A DNA stretch of 11,570 bases from Parvularcula sp. GTDB taxonomy: Bacteria > Pseudomonadota > Alphaproteobacteria > Caulobacterales > Parvularculaceae. The notes beneath the pieces were generated by a model. The model was not told the DNA's origin and ran no database searches. It saw only the letters and a program-made list of their open reading frames with translations. Of this stretch, positions 1 through 7,241 are shown piece by piece. Made by a program: the position numbers and the translations under genes. The first letter of the stretch is position 1; each line of letters starts with the position of its first letter. The DNA is taken from NCBI GenBank assembly GCA_003506635.1, contig DNZB01000219.1:1-11570 (forward strand), written 5' to 3'.

Positions 1-206
1 AAGATATCGACGGCGCCGTCGATCGTCTGGCCGAGGCCTTTCGCCGTGAAGCGAAGGTTTTCTTCGCTTGTCCAGCGTTCCTCGAAGCGGAACATCATGC
101 CGCCTGAAAGGCTCTGGCGGATGCGGTCGAACCCCTCGCGGAAGCGCCGGCCCGCTTCGGCGGCGCCAAGATTATGTTTCAGGATCACGGTGACGGGACG
201 CGACAT
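1..206 (-). CDS. Polyhydroxyalkanoic acid system family protein, N-terminal part (cut by window edge)
   Basis: Reading leftwards from an ATG at 206-204, 68 codons lie in the window and the gene continues past base 1. The translation begins MSRPVTVILKHNLGAAEAGR and carries GMMFRFEERW and GLGQTIDGAVDI. I recognise this pattern from the small (about 90-110 residue) PHA-granule-region family (PHA_gran_rgn, 'putative polyhydroxyalkanoic acid system protein'). Members are encoded near PHA genes; their biochemical role is not settled, and a granule-associated or regulatory role is inferred. No signal peptide or membrane segment is visible, so it is probably cytoplasmic. A strong AAAAGGAG ribosome site sits 5 bases before the ATG, which fixes the start. 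It is divergent from the DUF1499 gene, and a PHA synthase gene lies about 8.5 kb away on the same strand, which supports the family call. The C-terminus cannot be judged. Confidence 0.75.
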   Translation of the reverse strand, partial: MSRPVTVILKHNLGAAEAGRRFREGFDRIRQSLSGGMMFRFEERWTSEENLRFTAKGLGQTIDGAVDI

Positions 207-211
207 GGCGG

Positions 212-219
212 CTCCTTTT
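212..219 (-). promoter_or_regulatory. Ribosome binding site of the PHA-system gene
   Basis: On the minus strand the sequence reads AAAAGGAG followed by five bases and then the ATG at 206. This is a near-ideal Shine-Dalgarno match and is the main reason for choosing that start. Confidence 0.7.
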
Positions 220-248
220 CTTTCGCCTGAAATGGGTAGGAATGCCCC

Positions 249-312
249 TGCCTGCAACCGGGCCGGACTGGCCGCGCGCGGGGCGCGCGTTATAGGATGG
301 GGTGCTTTTGCA
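249..312. promoter_or_regulatory. TGC/GCA inverted repeats in the divergent intergenic region (possible regulator sites)
   Basis: The gap between the PHA-system gene and the DUF1499 gene (207-323) holds two short inverted repeats of the same half-site: TGC-CT... overlapping as TGCCTGCA at 249-256, and TGC-TTTT-GCA at 303-312. The PHA regulator PhaR of alphaproteobacteria such as Paracoccus and Rhodobacter is known to recognise TGC-rich inverted sequences of this general form. Assignment to PhaR here is only inference: the half-sites are 3 bases long, phaR itself is not in the window, and the spacings differ. A TATAAC hexamer on the minus strand (294-289) lies between the two repeats. Confidence 0.25.
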
Positions 313-317
313 AGGGG
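312..317 (+). promoter_or_regulatory. Ribosome binding site deciding the DUF1499 gene start
   Basis: AAGGGG lies 6 bases before the ATG at 324. The earlier in-frame ATG at 297 has only AGG directly abutting it, so 324 is the better start. Confidence 0.55.
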
Positions 318-323
318 TATTCC

Positions 324-1130
324 ATGATCGCGCGTATCGCCGGATTGTTTGGCCTCATGGCGCTGGGGTGCGCAGCAGCGATCGGGCTGGCGGGGCCCGG
401 ATCGCGCCTTGGCCTTTGGGACTGGAGCTTCGGGCTGTCGCTGATCCGCGCCGTCGCCTCGCCCGAGACGATCCCCGGCCTGCCGGTTCCGCCGATCCTC
501 CTCGCCGCGGGACTTGCGCTCATCGGCGCCGTCGGCGCGTTTGTGACGAAGCATGGGCGCACGGGCGCTTTCGCCGTCGTCTCCGCGCTGCTTGCGGGCG
601 CCGCGCTGATGGTTCCGTTGAAGATGAAGGCGGCGTTCGAGGCGAACCCCTTCATTCATGAAGTGACGACCGACTTCGACAACCCGCCGGCCATCGTCGC
701 GGCGGCGGGGCTGGCGCGGAAAAATCCCGCCGATTATCGCGGCGCCGATCTCGTTCCTCAGTCTACGGACGGCCTCACGGTCGCGCAGGCGCAACGCAAA
801 GCCTTTCCGGACATTCAGCCGATCATGGTCGCCGCGGACCTTGAAACCGCAAGGGAAAGGGCGCGCGCGGTCATCGCCGGGATGAAAATGGAAATCCTTG
901 CGGAAGGACCCGATGGCGACCAATCGGGCGCCGGCTGGCGGATCGAAGCGGTTTCGACCTCGCCATGGTTCGGCTTCAAGGACGATTTCATCGTTCGCCT
1001 GACGCCGCGCGACGGCGGTACGCTGGTCGATCTGCGGTCGAAGTCGCGCGTCGGCGGCTCGGACCTCGGCGCCAACGCAGCGCGCGTGCGCGACTTCACG
1101 AAGCGCTTCAACGCGAAATCGGCGGGTTAA
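324..1130 (+). CDS. Membrane protein with DUF1499 domain
   Basis: A 268-residue protein from the ATG at 324 (an in-frame ATG at 297 would add nine residues but lacks a spaced ribosome site). Three hydrophobic stretches are visible at about residues 5-24, 53-74 and 80-98, followed by a soluble C-terminal domain from about residue 108. That domain starts FIHEVTTDFDNPP and later has TSPWFGFKDDFIVRL and VDLRSKSRVGGSDLGANAAR, the signature of the DUF1499 family (PF07386). The family has no established biochemical function; it is common in alphaproteobacteria and plant organelles. The domain probably sits at the membrane surface; which side is not resolved. The gene is divergent from the PHA-system gene, and its last 23 bases overlap the end of purN on the other strand. 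No partner gene suggests a pathway. Confidence 0.85.
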   Translation: MIARIAGLFGLMALGCAAAIGLAGPGSRLGLWDWSFGLSLIRAVASPETIPGLPVPPILLAAGLALIGAVGAFVTKHGRTGAFAVVSALLAGAALMVPLKMKAAFEANPFIHEVTTDFDNPPAIVAAAGLARKNPADYRGADLVPQSTDGLTVAQAQRKAFPDIQPIMVAADLETARERARAVIAGMKMEILAEGPDGDQSGAGWRIEAVSTSPWFGFKDDFIVRLTPRDGGTLVDLRSKSRVGGSDLGANAARVRDFTKRFNAKSAG

Positions 1131-1773
1131 GAAGAGCGCCGCTTGCAGCGCCGGAAAGCCTGACGACGCCGTCAGCGCCGATCGCGGCTTCACCGAGCGC
1201 GATGCGGCGGACGCATTCGGGATAGAGGCGGTGCTCCTCTTCAAGGATGCGCGCGGCGAGCGATTCGGGCGTATCCTCCGGGCGGACCGGCACCGCCGCC
1301 TGGCCGATGATCGGCCCCGCGTCCATTTCGGCGCTGACGTAATGAACCGTGCAGCCGGCGATTTTGACCCCGGCGCGGATCATCGCCCTGTGCACGTCGA
1401 GCCCCTTGAAGGCGGGCAGCAGCGAAGGGTGAATATTGATCAGCCGCCCCCGCCAGCGCGCGACAAAATCCGGCGAGAGGAGGCGCATAAATCCGGCAAG
1501 GCAGACGAGGCCGACGCCGGCGTCTTCAAGCGCTGACTGAAGCGCACCTTCAAAACCGGCTTTGCCGTCAGGGCCTTTGCCAAAACTCCTGTGGTCGATT
1601 GTCGTAATGGGAACGCCGGCGGCGCGGGCGCGATCGAGCCCCGCCGCGCCTGGGACATTGGCGATAACGAGCGCGATCCTAGCAGGGAAGTCGGGCGCGG
1701 CGGCCGCATCGATGAGCGCTTGAAGATTGGAGCCGCGCCCGGAAATAAGGACGCCGACCTTTAGCCGCGCCAT
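1108..1773 (-). CDS. purN: Phosphoribosylglycinamide formyltransferase (GAR transformylase)
   Basis: PurN transfers a formyl group from 10-formyltetrahydrofolate to glycinamide ribonucleotide, the third step of de novo purine synthesis, in the cytoplasm. From the ATG at 1773 the protein has 221 residues, close to the usual 190-220. Visible motifs are the phosphate-binding SGRGSN at 11-16 and the catalytic set N113, H115 (INIHPSLLPAFKG) and D151 (AEMDAGPIIGQ); the H-to-D distance of 36 equals that of the E. coli enzyme. It follows purM closely: the ATG lies 5 bases after the purM TGA. An in-frame TTG at 1782 would overlap the purM stop and add MKA, but the AAGG upstream is better spaced for the ATG. 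The 3' end overlaps the convergent DUF1499 gene by 23 bases. Confidence 0.95.
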   Translation of the reverse strand: MARLKVGVLISGRGSNLQALIDAAAAPDFPARIALVIANVPGAAGLDRARAAGVPITTIDHRSFGKGPDGKAGFEGALQSALEDAGVGLVCLAGFMRLLSPDFVARWRGRLINIHPSLLPAFKGLDVHRAMIRAGVKIAGCTVHYVSAEMDAGPIIGQAAVPVRPEDTPESLAARILEEEHRLYPECVRRIALGEAAIGADGVVRLSGAASGALLNPPISR

Positions 1774-1778
1774 CGCCT

Positions 1779-2783
1779 TCAAGCCTTAACGACGTCGCCG
1801 ATGAGGCGCGGGCTTTCGCCGGTCGTTGCGAGCGCTTCGATGACGCGCGGCGCGGCGCTCTTATCAGCGACGACGACGGCGCCGACGCCGCAATTGAAGG
1901 TGCGGCGCATTTCGTCTTGCGTCAGCGCCCCTTCGCGCTGCAGCCAGTCAAACAGCGGCGGTAAGGCAAGCGCCTTATCATCGAACCGGGGGCGAAGGCT
2001 GTCGTCAAAGACGCGCGGGACGTTGTCGGTAAGGCCGCCGCCGGTGATATGCGCAAAGCCGCGCACACCAGGGTCTTTCAGCACCGGCAACACGGTTTTC
2101 ACATAAATCCGCGTCGGGGCCAAAAGCGCCTCGCCAAGCGTTTGCGCCGCATCAAATGGCGCGCGGTCGAGGAAGGAAATCCCGGCGTCTTTCACGATCT
2201 TGCGGATCAGAGAATAGCCGTTCGAATGCGCGCCTGAAGAGGGGAGGCCAATCAGCATGTCGCCCGCCTTCGACGCGCGCGGCAGCACATCGCCGCGCTC
2301 AACCGCGCCGACCGCGAAGCCTGCAAGGTCATACTCGCCTTCGGCGTACATGCCGGGCATTTCCGCCGTCTCGCCGCCGATCAGCGCGCAGCCGGCTTCA
2401 AGGCAGCCCAACGCGATGCCGCCGATCACTTCCGCGGCGACTCCTCCCCGCAACCGGCCGGTCGCGAAATAGTCGAGAAAGAACAGCGGCTCGGCGCCCT
2501 GCGCGAGGACGTCGTTAACGCACATTGCGACAAGATCGATCCCGATAGTTGAATGTTTTCCGGTTTCGAAGGCGATCTTGAGCTTCGTGCCGACGCCGTC
2601 CGTGCCGGAGACGAGGAGCGGATCGCGAAAGCCAGCGGCCCTGAGGTCGAAGACCCCGCCAAAGCCGCCAAGGAGCGCCGCCGCGCCCGCCCGCGCGGTC
2701 GCCTTCGCCATCGGCGCAATCGCCTCGACAAGGCGCTCGCCCGCGTCGATATCAACGCCTGCTTTTCTGTAGGCCTCGCTCAT
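1779..2783 (-). CDS. purM: Phosphoribosylformylglycinamidine cyclo-ligase (AIR synthetase)
   Basis: PurM closes the imidazole ring: it converts formylglycinamidine ribonucleotide plus ATP to aminoimidazole ribonucleotide, the fifth step of de novo purine synthesis. The 334-residue product begins MSEAYRKAGVDIDAGERLVE and is close to the roughly 345 residues typical of the family. Conserved blocks are SGTDGVGTKLK at 59-69 (nucleotide-binding region), DLVAMCVND at 83-91, GAEPLFFLDY at 96-105, then IGGETAEMPGMY and HITGGGL further on. The frame stays open upstream to 2897, but the ATG at 2783 has AGGAG 4 bases before it and matches the usual PurM N-terminus. It is the first gene of a purM-purN pair and is divergent from the DUF2066 gene, with 142 bases between the starts. 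Confidence 0.96.
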   Translation of the reverse strand: MSEAYRKAGVDIDAGERLVEAIAPMAKATARAGAAALLGGFGGVFDLRAAGFRDPLLVSGTDGVGTKLKIAFETGKHSTIGIDLVAMCVNDVLAQGAEPLFFLDYFATGRLRGGVAAEVIGGIALGCLEAGCALIGGETAEMPGMYAEGEYDLAGFAVGAVERGDVLPRASKAGDMLIGLPSSGAHSNGYSLIRKIVKDAGISFLDRAPFDAAQTLGEALLAPTRIYVKTVLPVLKDPGVRGFAHITGGGLTDNVPRVFDDSLRPRFDDKALALPPLFDWLQREGALTQDEMRRTFNCGVGAVVVADKSAAPRVIEALATTGESPRLIGDVVKA

Positions 2784-2787
2784 GGCG

Positions 2788-2792
2788 CTCCT
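2788..2792 (-). promoter_or_regulatory. Ribosome binding site of purM
   Basis: The minus strand reads AGGAG, then four bases, then the ATG at 2783. This excludes the longer open frame that runs upstream to 2897. The rest of the 142-base gap between the divergent starts shows no convincing -35/-10 pair in either direction. Confidence 0.6.
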
Positions 2793-2925
2793 ATTGGTGC
2801 GGATCGGCCAAGGAGGCAATAAGCGATTGAGGCCGCGGGGGGTGCGCGCCATGGCGGGCACAGCTATAAGGGCGGCGGGCTGCGGAGGCGGGCCCATCGC
2901 TGTTCGTCAGTTGAGAGAAATTTTC

Positions 2926-4341
2926 ATGAGAATTCTTAGGGTTATCGGCGCCATGCTCCTTTCGCTCGCGGCCGGGACCGGGCTTGCTGGCGCCGCCTCC
3001 GATGACGTCTTTATTGTCGCCCGGGTGCCCGTGCAGGCGAGCGGCGAGAGCGCGACCGCGGCCAAGGAGGCGGCGCAAGCGTCGGGGCGTCGGCGGGCGA
3101 TGGATCTACTTCTTCGGCGGCTGACGACGGAAAGCGACTGGCAATTTCTCCCAGGGCTCGCAGCGGGTCAGCCCGCTTCGGCCGTTGCCGACGGCTCCGG
3201 CAGGACTCCGGTCGCGATCTCGCCAGCGGGGCTTGAAGCGCTCGAATCGGGGTTCGAAGTCTATGAGGAAAAGGCCTCGTCGACGACGTATCGCGCCTAC
3301 ATCACCTACCGCTTCAAGCCGGACGCGGTGCGCCGCCTCCTGAAGCAGTCGAAAATTCCCTACAGCGAGGCGCAAACGCGGGTCGCGCTCGTGCTGCCGG
3401 TTCTGCAGACGGACAGCGGGCTCTATCTCTGGGAGAGCAACAATCCCTGGATGGCGGCATGGAAATCCCGTCCGTATACGCATGAGTTAACGCCGATGCA
3501 GCCGCCCTTGGGAGATCTGGAGGATTCGGGCGCTATCTCGGCGCGGCGGGCGCTCGATCTCGACCCCGATGCCCTCGCCGTCATCGCCGCGCGCTATAAT
3601 GTCAGCCAGGTGATCGTCGCGCATGCGCGGCTGACGCGGAAGGACGCGGACAACCAGCTTTTAGTTCGTCTCGTCAACGCCTATCGCGAGACCGGCAAGG
3701 CGGCGGCCGGCGACATTCTCGGGCACGAGGCCGAGATTGAAGCGGACGGATCGCAAAGCCAGACCTTCACCTATGCGATCGAAGATGACGACTTTGCGAC
3801 AAAGGTCGGCGAAGTTCTCGCCCAGACGACGTTGATCGAGCCCGCAGGCAATTTTCCTGGCCTCGCCGAGCGCAGCATCGAAGCCTCGATCGCCCGCTAT
3901 GCGAGCGGCTGGAAAGCAAAGACCCTGATTGATCATTCAAAGGAGGCCGTGCTTCCCGTTTCAGCGTTCTTTGACCGCCTTGAAGACTGGTCGAAGATTC
4001 GGGCCGCGCTGATCGCAACCCCGCTGGTCGGTGCGGTGCAAGTCGGCGCATTATCGCGGCGCGGCGCGGAGATGAACGTCCGCGTGTTCGGCGATCCCGC
4101 GAAAGTGCAGGTCGCGATGGAAAATCAAGGCGTCGTTTTCTGGACCGAGACCGGCGAGCGCTGGTACCTCGCCACGCCGGCCGTCGCCGGAAAATATCGC
4201 GGGCGCCGCTTTTTGCGCTCGGGGCGCAGCGGGCTTTTTGGCGCTGACGGCGAAGCGCTGACAGGCGGGGACGGTCCCGTGCCGGCAAGCGCCGAAATCG
4301 ATACGGACCTCCGCGGCGAGCCATTGAAAGACGACGAATGA
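2926..4341 (+). CDS. Exported DUF2066 domain protein
   Basis: A 471-residue protein of the DUF2066 family (PF09839), whose function is unknown. From the ATG at 2926 it starts MRILRVIGAMLLSLAAGTGL, a typical Sec signal peptide (basic n-region, hydrophobic core) with a plausible cleavage after A21-G22-A23, so the mature protein should be periplasmic. The mature part starts with DDVFIVARVPVQASGESATA and has the family's segment with a run of arginines (SGRRRAMDLLLRRLT). An upstream extension to 2782 is open but would place about 48 non-signal residues before the signal peptide and run into purM, so it is rejected. The ribosome site before 2926 is weak. The stop codon overlaps the start of the next gene (ATGA), showing translational coupling to the HdaA-like gene. 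It is the first gene of the plus-strand group. Confidence 0.85.
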   Translation: MRILRVIGAMLLSLAAGTGLAGAASDDVFIVARVPVQASGESATAAKEAAQASGRRRAMDLLLRRLTTESDWQFLPGLAAGQPASAVADGSGRTPVAISPAGLEALESGFEVYEEKASSTTYRAYITYRFKPDAVRRLLKQSKIPYSEAQTRVALVLPVLQTDSGLYLWESNNPWMAAWKSRPYTHELTPMQPPLGDLEDSGAISARRALDLDPDALAVIAARYNVSQVIVAHARLTRKDADNQLLVRLVNAYRETGKAAAGDILGHEAEIEADGSQSQTFTYAIEDDDFATKVGEVLAQTTLIEPAGNFPGLAERSIEASIARYASGWKAKTLIDHSKEAVLPVSAFFDRLEDWSKIRAALIATPLVGAVQVGALSRRGAEMNVRVFGDPAKVQVAMENQGVVFWTETGERWYLATPAVAGKYRGRRFLRSGRSGLFGADGEALTGGDGPVPASAEIDTDLRGEPLKDDE

Positions 4342-4976
4342 TGTCGTCGGCGGCGCGGCAATTTGCGTTGGGTCTTGCGCCGCCGCCCGCGCGACTGGCG
4401 CGCGAAGACTTCGTTCTTGCGGAATCGAACGCTGCCGCGCTCGACACGCTTTTGCGATGGAGCGGCGCGAATGAGCCGCTGCTGGTAATCGCAGGGCCCG
4501 CAGGATCGGGCAAAACCCATTTGCTGAACATCCTCGCCGGGTTAATGCGCGAAGGCGTCGACGCCGCCATTGATGACGCGCACCGGATTGAGGCGCGCGC
4601 GCTGCTCGCGCTGGTCGAGGGCGCGCGCGAAAAAGGCGAGAGACTGGCGCTTGCAGGCGAAGGCGATCCGCTCGATTGGGCGCAAGGATTGCGCGATCTC
4701 GAAACACGCGTCAGCGCCGGTACGCGGATCGACCTTGCAGAGCCTGACGAGGCGCTGTTGCAAGCCGTGATCTTGAAACTGCTTCGGGATCGCCAGCTTC
4801 GCGCGGCGCCGGAGCTTGCGTCTTACGCGACGGCTCGGCTGCCGAAGACCTTCGCGGCAGCAAGGACCTTCGTCGCCGCGCTCGACGCCGCTTCGATCGC
4901 CGAAGGTTCGCCGGTCGGACTAAGGCTCGCCCGAACCGTCATCGCTAACCTTTCCGAAGAGCTTCACACCGCATAA
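4338..4976 (+). CDS. hdaA: HdaA-like DnaA-homologous AAA+ protein
   Basis: A 212-residue relative of the AAA+ part of DnaA. In E. coli (Hda) and Caulobacter (HdaA), such proteins bind the DNA-loaded replication clamp and stimulate ATP hydrolysis by DnaA, preventing re-initiation. Visible: a clamp-binding-like motif QFALGL at residues 8-13, Walker A GPAGSGKT at 53-60, Walker B IDDAH at 78-82, a sensor-1 region LALAGEGDPLDW at 103-114, and the arginine-finger motif DLETR with R124. The sensor-2 region (LPKTFAAARTFVAALD, 168-183) lacks the arginine where E. coli Hda has one, which I believe is common in the alphaproteobacterial branch. There is no C-terminal DNA-binding domain, so it is not DnaA itself. 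The ATG overlaps the DUF2066 stop by 4 bases. It is followed by ppk1 after 27 bases. Confidence 0.85.
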   Translation: MMSSAARQFALGLAPPPARLAREDFVLAESNAAALDTLLRWSGANEPLLVIAGPAGSGKTHLLNILAGLMREGVDAAIDDAHRIEARALLALVEGAREKGERLALAGEGDPLDWAQGLRDLETRVSAGTRIDLAEPDEALLQAVILKLLRDRQLRAAPELASYATARLPKTFAAARTFVAALDAASIAEGSPVGLRLARTVIANLSEELHTA

Positions 4977-4993
4977 ATAAGGCTCTCAGACAC

Positions 4994-4997
4994 GGAG
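4994..4997 (+). promoter_or_regulatory. Ribosome binding site deciding the TTG start of ppk1
   Basis: GGAG ends 6 bases before the TTG at 5004. No ATG in this frame occurs before about residue 74, which would remove conserved sequence, so this site and the TTG define the ppk1 start. Confidence 0.65.
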
Positions 4998-5003
4998 ACG
5001 GCC

Positions 5004-7202
5004 TTGGCGGGCGCAGACGACGGCGTAAAAGGGGATCTGGCCGGCAGTCTATTCGATGAGACGGCGGCGCTCCTTCGCGCGTCGCCGCAACGATTTATTA
5101 ACCGCGAACTTTCCTGGCTCGCTTTCAATCTGCGTGTGCTTGAGGAAGCGTTCAACGAGCAGCACCCGTTGCTGGAGCGCCTCCGGTTCTTGTCGATCTC
5201 CGCGAACAACCTCGACGAATTCTTCATGGTGCGCGTCGCCGGCTTGCGCGGCCAGGTGCGCGAGGGCGTTTCGGCGCTGAGCCAGGAAGGGCTGACCGCG
5301 CAAGAACAACTGTCGCAGATTAACGCGGAAGCCTCGGTCCTGATGACGCGCCAGCAGGATTGCTGGCGAGAGCTGCTGCCGCTGATGAAGGCGAACGGCG
5401 TCGAAGTTCTGAACGCGGACGACCTGAACCCCGCTGAACTTGAGTGGCTGGAGCAGGAATTCCTCAACAACATCTTCCCGGTGCTGACGCCGATCGCGTT
5501 AGACCCTGCGCATCCCTTTCCGTTCATTCCGAACCTCGGCCTTGTGCTTTGCCTCGACCTCAAGCGCCAGGACGAGACGACGCTGACGACGCTGTTGCCG
5601 CTGCCGAACAAGATCGCGCGCTTCATCCGCCTGCCGCAGGGGCTCGGCGGCGACGCTCGCCGGAATATCGCCCGTTTCATCGCGCTTGAGCGGATCATAA
5701 CGCATCACATCGGCCACATCTTTCCGTCGACGACGCTGGAAAGTCATGGCGCGTTCCGCGTCGTTAGAGACTCTGACGTCGAAGTCGAAGAAGAAGCCGA
5801 GGACCTCGTCCAGCTTTTCGAGACCATGCTGAAACGGCGGCGCCGCGGCGACGTCATCCGCCTTAAAATCGACGCCTCGACCCCGCAGCATATGCGCGAT
5901 CTCGTAATCGACAAATTGCGCGCGCAGACGCAAGATATCGTCTCTGTAGACGGCATCCTCGGCCTCGCCCAGACGGCGGAGCTCATACCGTCCGATCGCG
6001 CGGAGCTGATGTTTCCGCCCTTCGATCCGCGCTTCCCGGAACGCATACGCGAACATGGCGGCGACTGCTTTTCGGCGATCCGAGCGAAGGACTTCATCGT
6101 TCATCACCCATACGAATCCTTCGATGTCGTCGTTCAGTTCCTGAAGCAGGCCGCGGCGGATCCGAATGTTCTGGCAATCAAGCAGACGCTTTACCGCACG
6201 TCGAAGCAATCGCCGATCGTCGAGGCGCTGATCGAGGCGGCGGAGTCCGGGAAGAATGTCACTGCGCTCGTTGAGCTGAAGGCGCGTTTTGACGAGGAAG
6301 CGAATATCAAATGGGCGCGGGCGCTTGAGCGAGCCGGCGTCAACGTGGTCTACGGTTTCGTCGAATACAAGACGCATGCGAAACTATCGCTCGTGGCTCG
6401 GCAGGAAGGGGCCTCGCTGCGCACTTATGTTCACGTCGCGACCGGGAATTATCACCCCGTCACCGCGCGGATCTACACGGATCTGTCGCTCTTCACCTGC
6501 GACCCCGCCATCGGACGCGATGTTGCAAAGGTGTTCAATTTCGTCACCGGCTACGCAAGGCCCGAATCGTTTGAGAAGATCGCCGTCGCGCCGATCACGT
6601 TGCGCAATCGGCTGACCGCGCTTATCGACGAAGAAATCGCTCATGCCAAAGCCGGCCGGCCGGCGACAATCTGGGCGAAAGTCAACGCGCTTGTCGATGG
6701 ACCGATGATCGACAAGCTTTACGAGGCGAGCCAGGCGGGCGTTGAAATCGATCTCGTCGTGCGCGGCGTTTGCTGCCTTCGTCCGGGCGTCAAAGGCCTG
6801 TCGGAAAATATCCGGGTCAAGAGCATTATCGGCCGTTTTCTGGAGCACGCCCGCGTCTATTGCTTCGGCGCCGGCGAGGAGCTGCCCAATCCGCGCGCCA
6901 AAGTGTTCATTTCTTCGGCCGACCTGATGCCGCGCAACCTCAACCGGCGCGTCGAGGTCTTCTGCCCCATAGAGAACGACACCGTGCATAGCCAGGTGCT
7001 GGAGCAGATCATGGTCGCAAACCTCAATGACGAGACGCAGTCCTGGGTGCTGGGTCCGGACGGCGTCTATCGCCGCGCCGTGGCGGACGGCGACGGGCCT
7101 CCATTCAACGTCCACGCCTATATGATGACCAATCCGAGCCTTTCGGGTCGGGGGGCCGCGCTCCGATACAACGCCCCGCGAAAGCTGGTCTGGCGCGGGT
7201 GA
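5004..7202 (+). CDS. ppk1: Polyphosphate kinase 1
   Basis: PPK1 reversibly transfers the gamma phosphate of ATP to growing inorganic polyphosphate chains; it acts as a membrane-associated oligomer. The 732-residue product is of usual length (about 690-730). N-terminal domain motifs are [13 protein letters not shown] and [19 protein letters not shown]; the head and the two PLD-like catalytic domains follow. The autophosphorylated histidine is H458 in [12 protein letters not shown], equivalent to E. coli H435. The second catalytic histidine is H615 in [11 protein letters not shown], equivalent to E. coli H592. Conserved [26 protein letters not shown] and [15 protein letters not shown] are also present. 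Translation starts at a TTG with GGAG 6 bases upstream; the first in-frame ATG is about 74 codons in. It lies 27 bases after hdaA and 39 bases before ppx, in an apparent operon. Confidence 0.97.
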   Translation: MAGADDGVKGDLAGSLFDETAALLRASPQRFINRELSWLAFNLRVLEEAFNEQHPLLERLRFLSISANNLDEFFMVRVAGLRGQVREGVSALSQEGLTAQEQLSQINAEASVLMTRQQDCWRELLPLMKANGVEVLNADDLNPAELEWLEQEFLNNIFPVLTPIALDPAHPFPFIPNLGLVLCLDLKRQDETTLTTLLPLPNKIARFIRLPQGLGGDARRNIARFIALERIITHHIGHIFPSTTLESHGAFRVVRDSDVEVEEEAEDLVQLFETMLKRRRRGDVIRLKIDASTPQHMRDLVIDKLRAQTQDIVSVDGILGLAQTAELIPSDRAELMFPPFDPRFPERIREHGGDCFSAIRAKDFIVHHPYESFDVVVQFLKQAAADPNVLAIKQTLYRTSKQSPIVEALIEAAESGKNVTALVELKARFDEEANIKWARALERAGVNVVYGFVEYKTHAKLSLVARQEGASLRTYVHVATGNYHPVTARIYTDLSLFTCDPAIGRDVAKVFNFVTGYARPESFEKIAVAPITLRNRLTALIDEEIAHAKAGRPATIWAKVNALVDGPMIDKLYEASQAGVEIDLVVRGVCCLRPGVKGLSENIRVKSIIGRFLEHARVYCFGAGEELPNPRAKVFISSADLMPRNLNRRVEVFCPIENDTVHSQVLEQIMVANLNDETQSWVLGPDGVYRRAVADGDGPPFNVHAYMMTNPSLSGRGAALRYNAPRKLVWRG

Positions 7203-7241
7203 GACTCGACAGCGCGCGAGGTTTGCGGCAACCGGTTCGTC

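Noticed and set aside
272..288. GC palindrome CCGCGCGCGG and neighbouring GCGCG/CGCGC repeats as a terminator or operator
   Set aside because: There is no T run on either side, and the gap is between divergent starts, where no terminator is expected. Such alternating GC runs arise easily at this base composition.
2865..2870. TATAAG between purM and the DUF2066 gene as a -10 box
   Set aside because: No -35-like hexamer lies 16-18 bases upstream on either strand, so I do not call a promoter.
2784..2897. N-terminal extension of purM upstream of 2783
   Set aside because: The extra 38 residues are Pro/Arg-rich, unlike any PurM N-terminus, and the ATG at 2783 has a good AGGAG site.
2782..2925. 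N-terminal extension of the DUF2066 protein
   Set aside because: It would bury the signal peptide 48 residues inside the protein and overlap the purM start.
5499..6377. Minus-strand open frame (292 codons) inside ppk1
   Set aside because: It lies wholly opposite highly conserved ppk1 sequence and shows no recognisable domain; it is a shadow of the real gene.
7203..7241. GACTC (GANTC methylation site) and a short GGTT...ACCGG pairing in the ppk1-ppx gap as regulatory elements
   Set aside because: A single GANTC site is uninformative and the pairing is too short to be a convincing hairpin.
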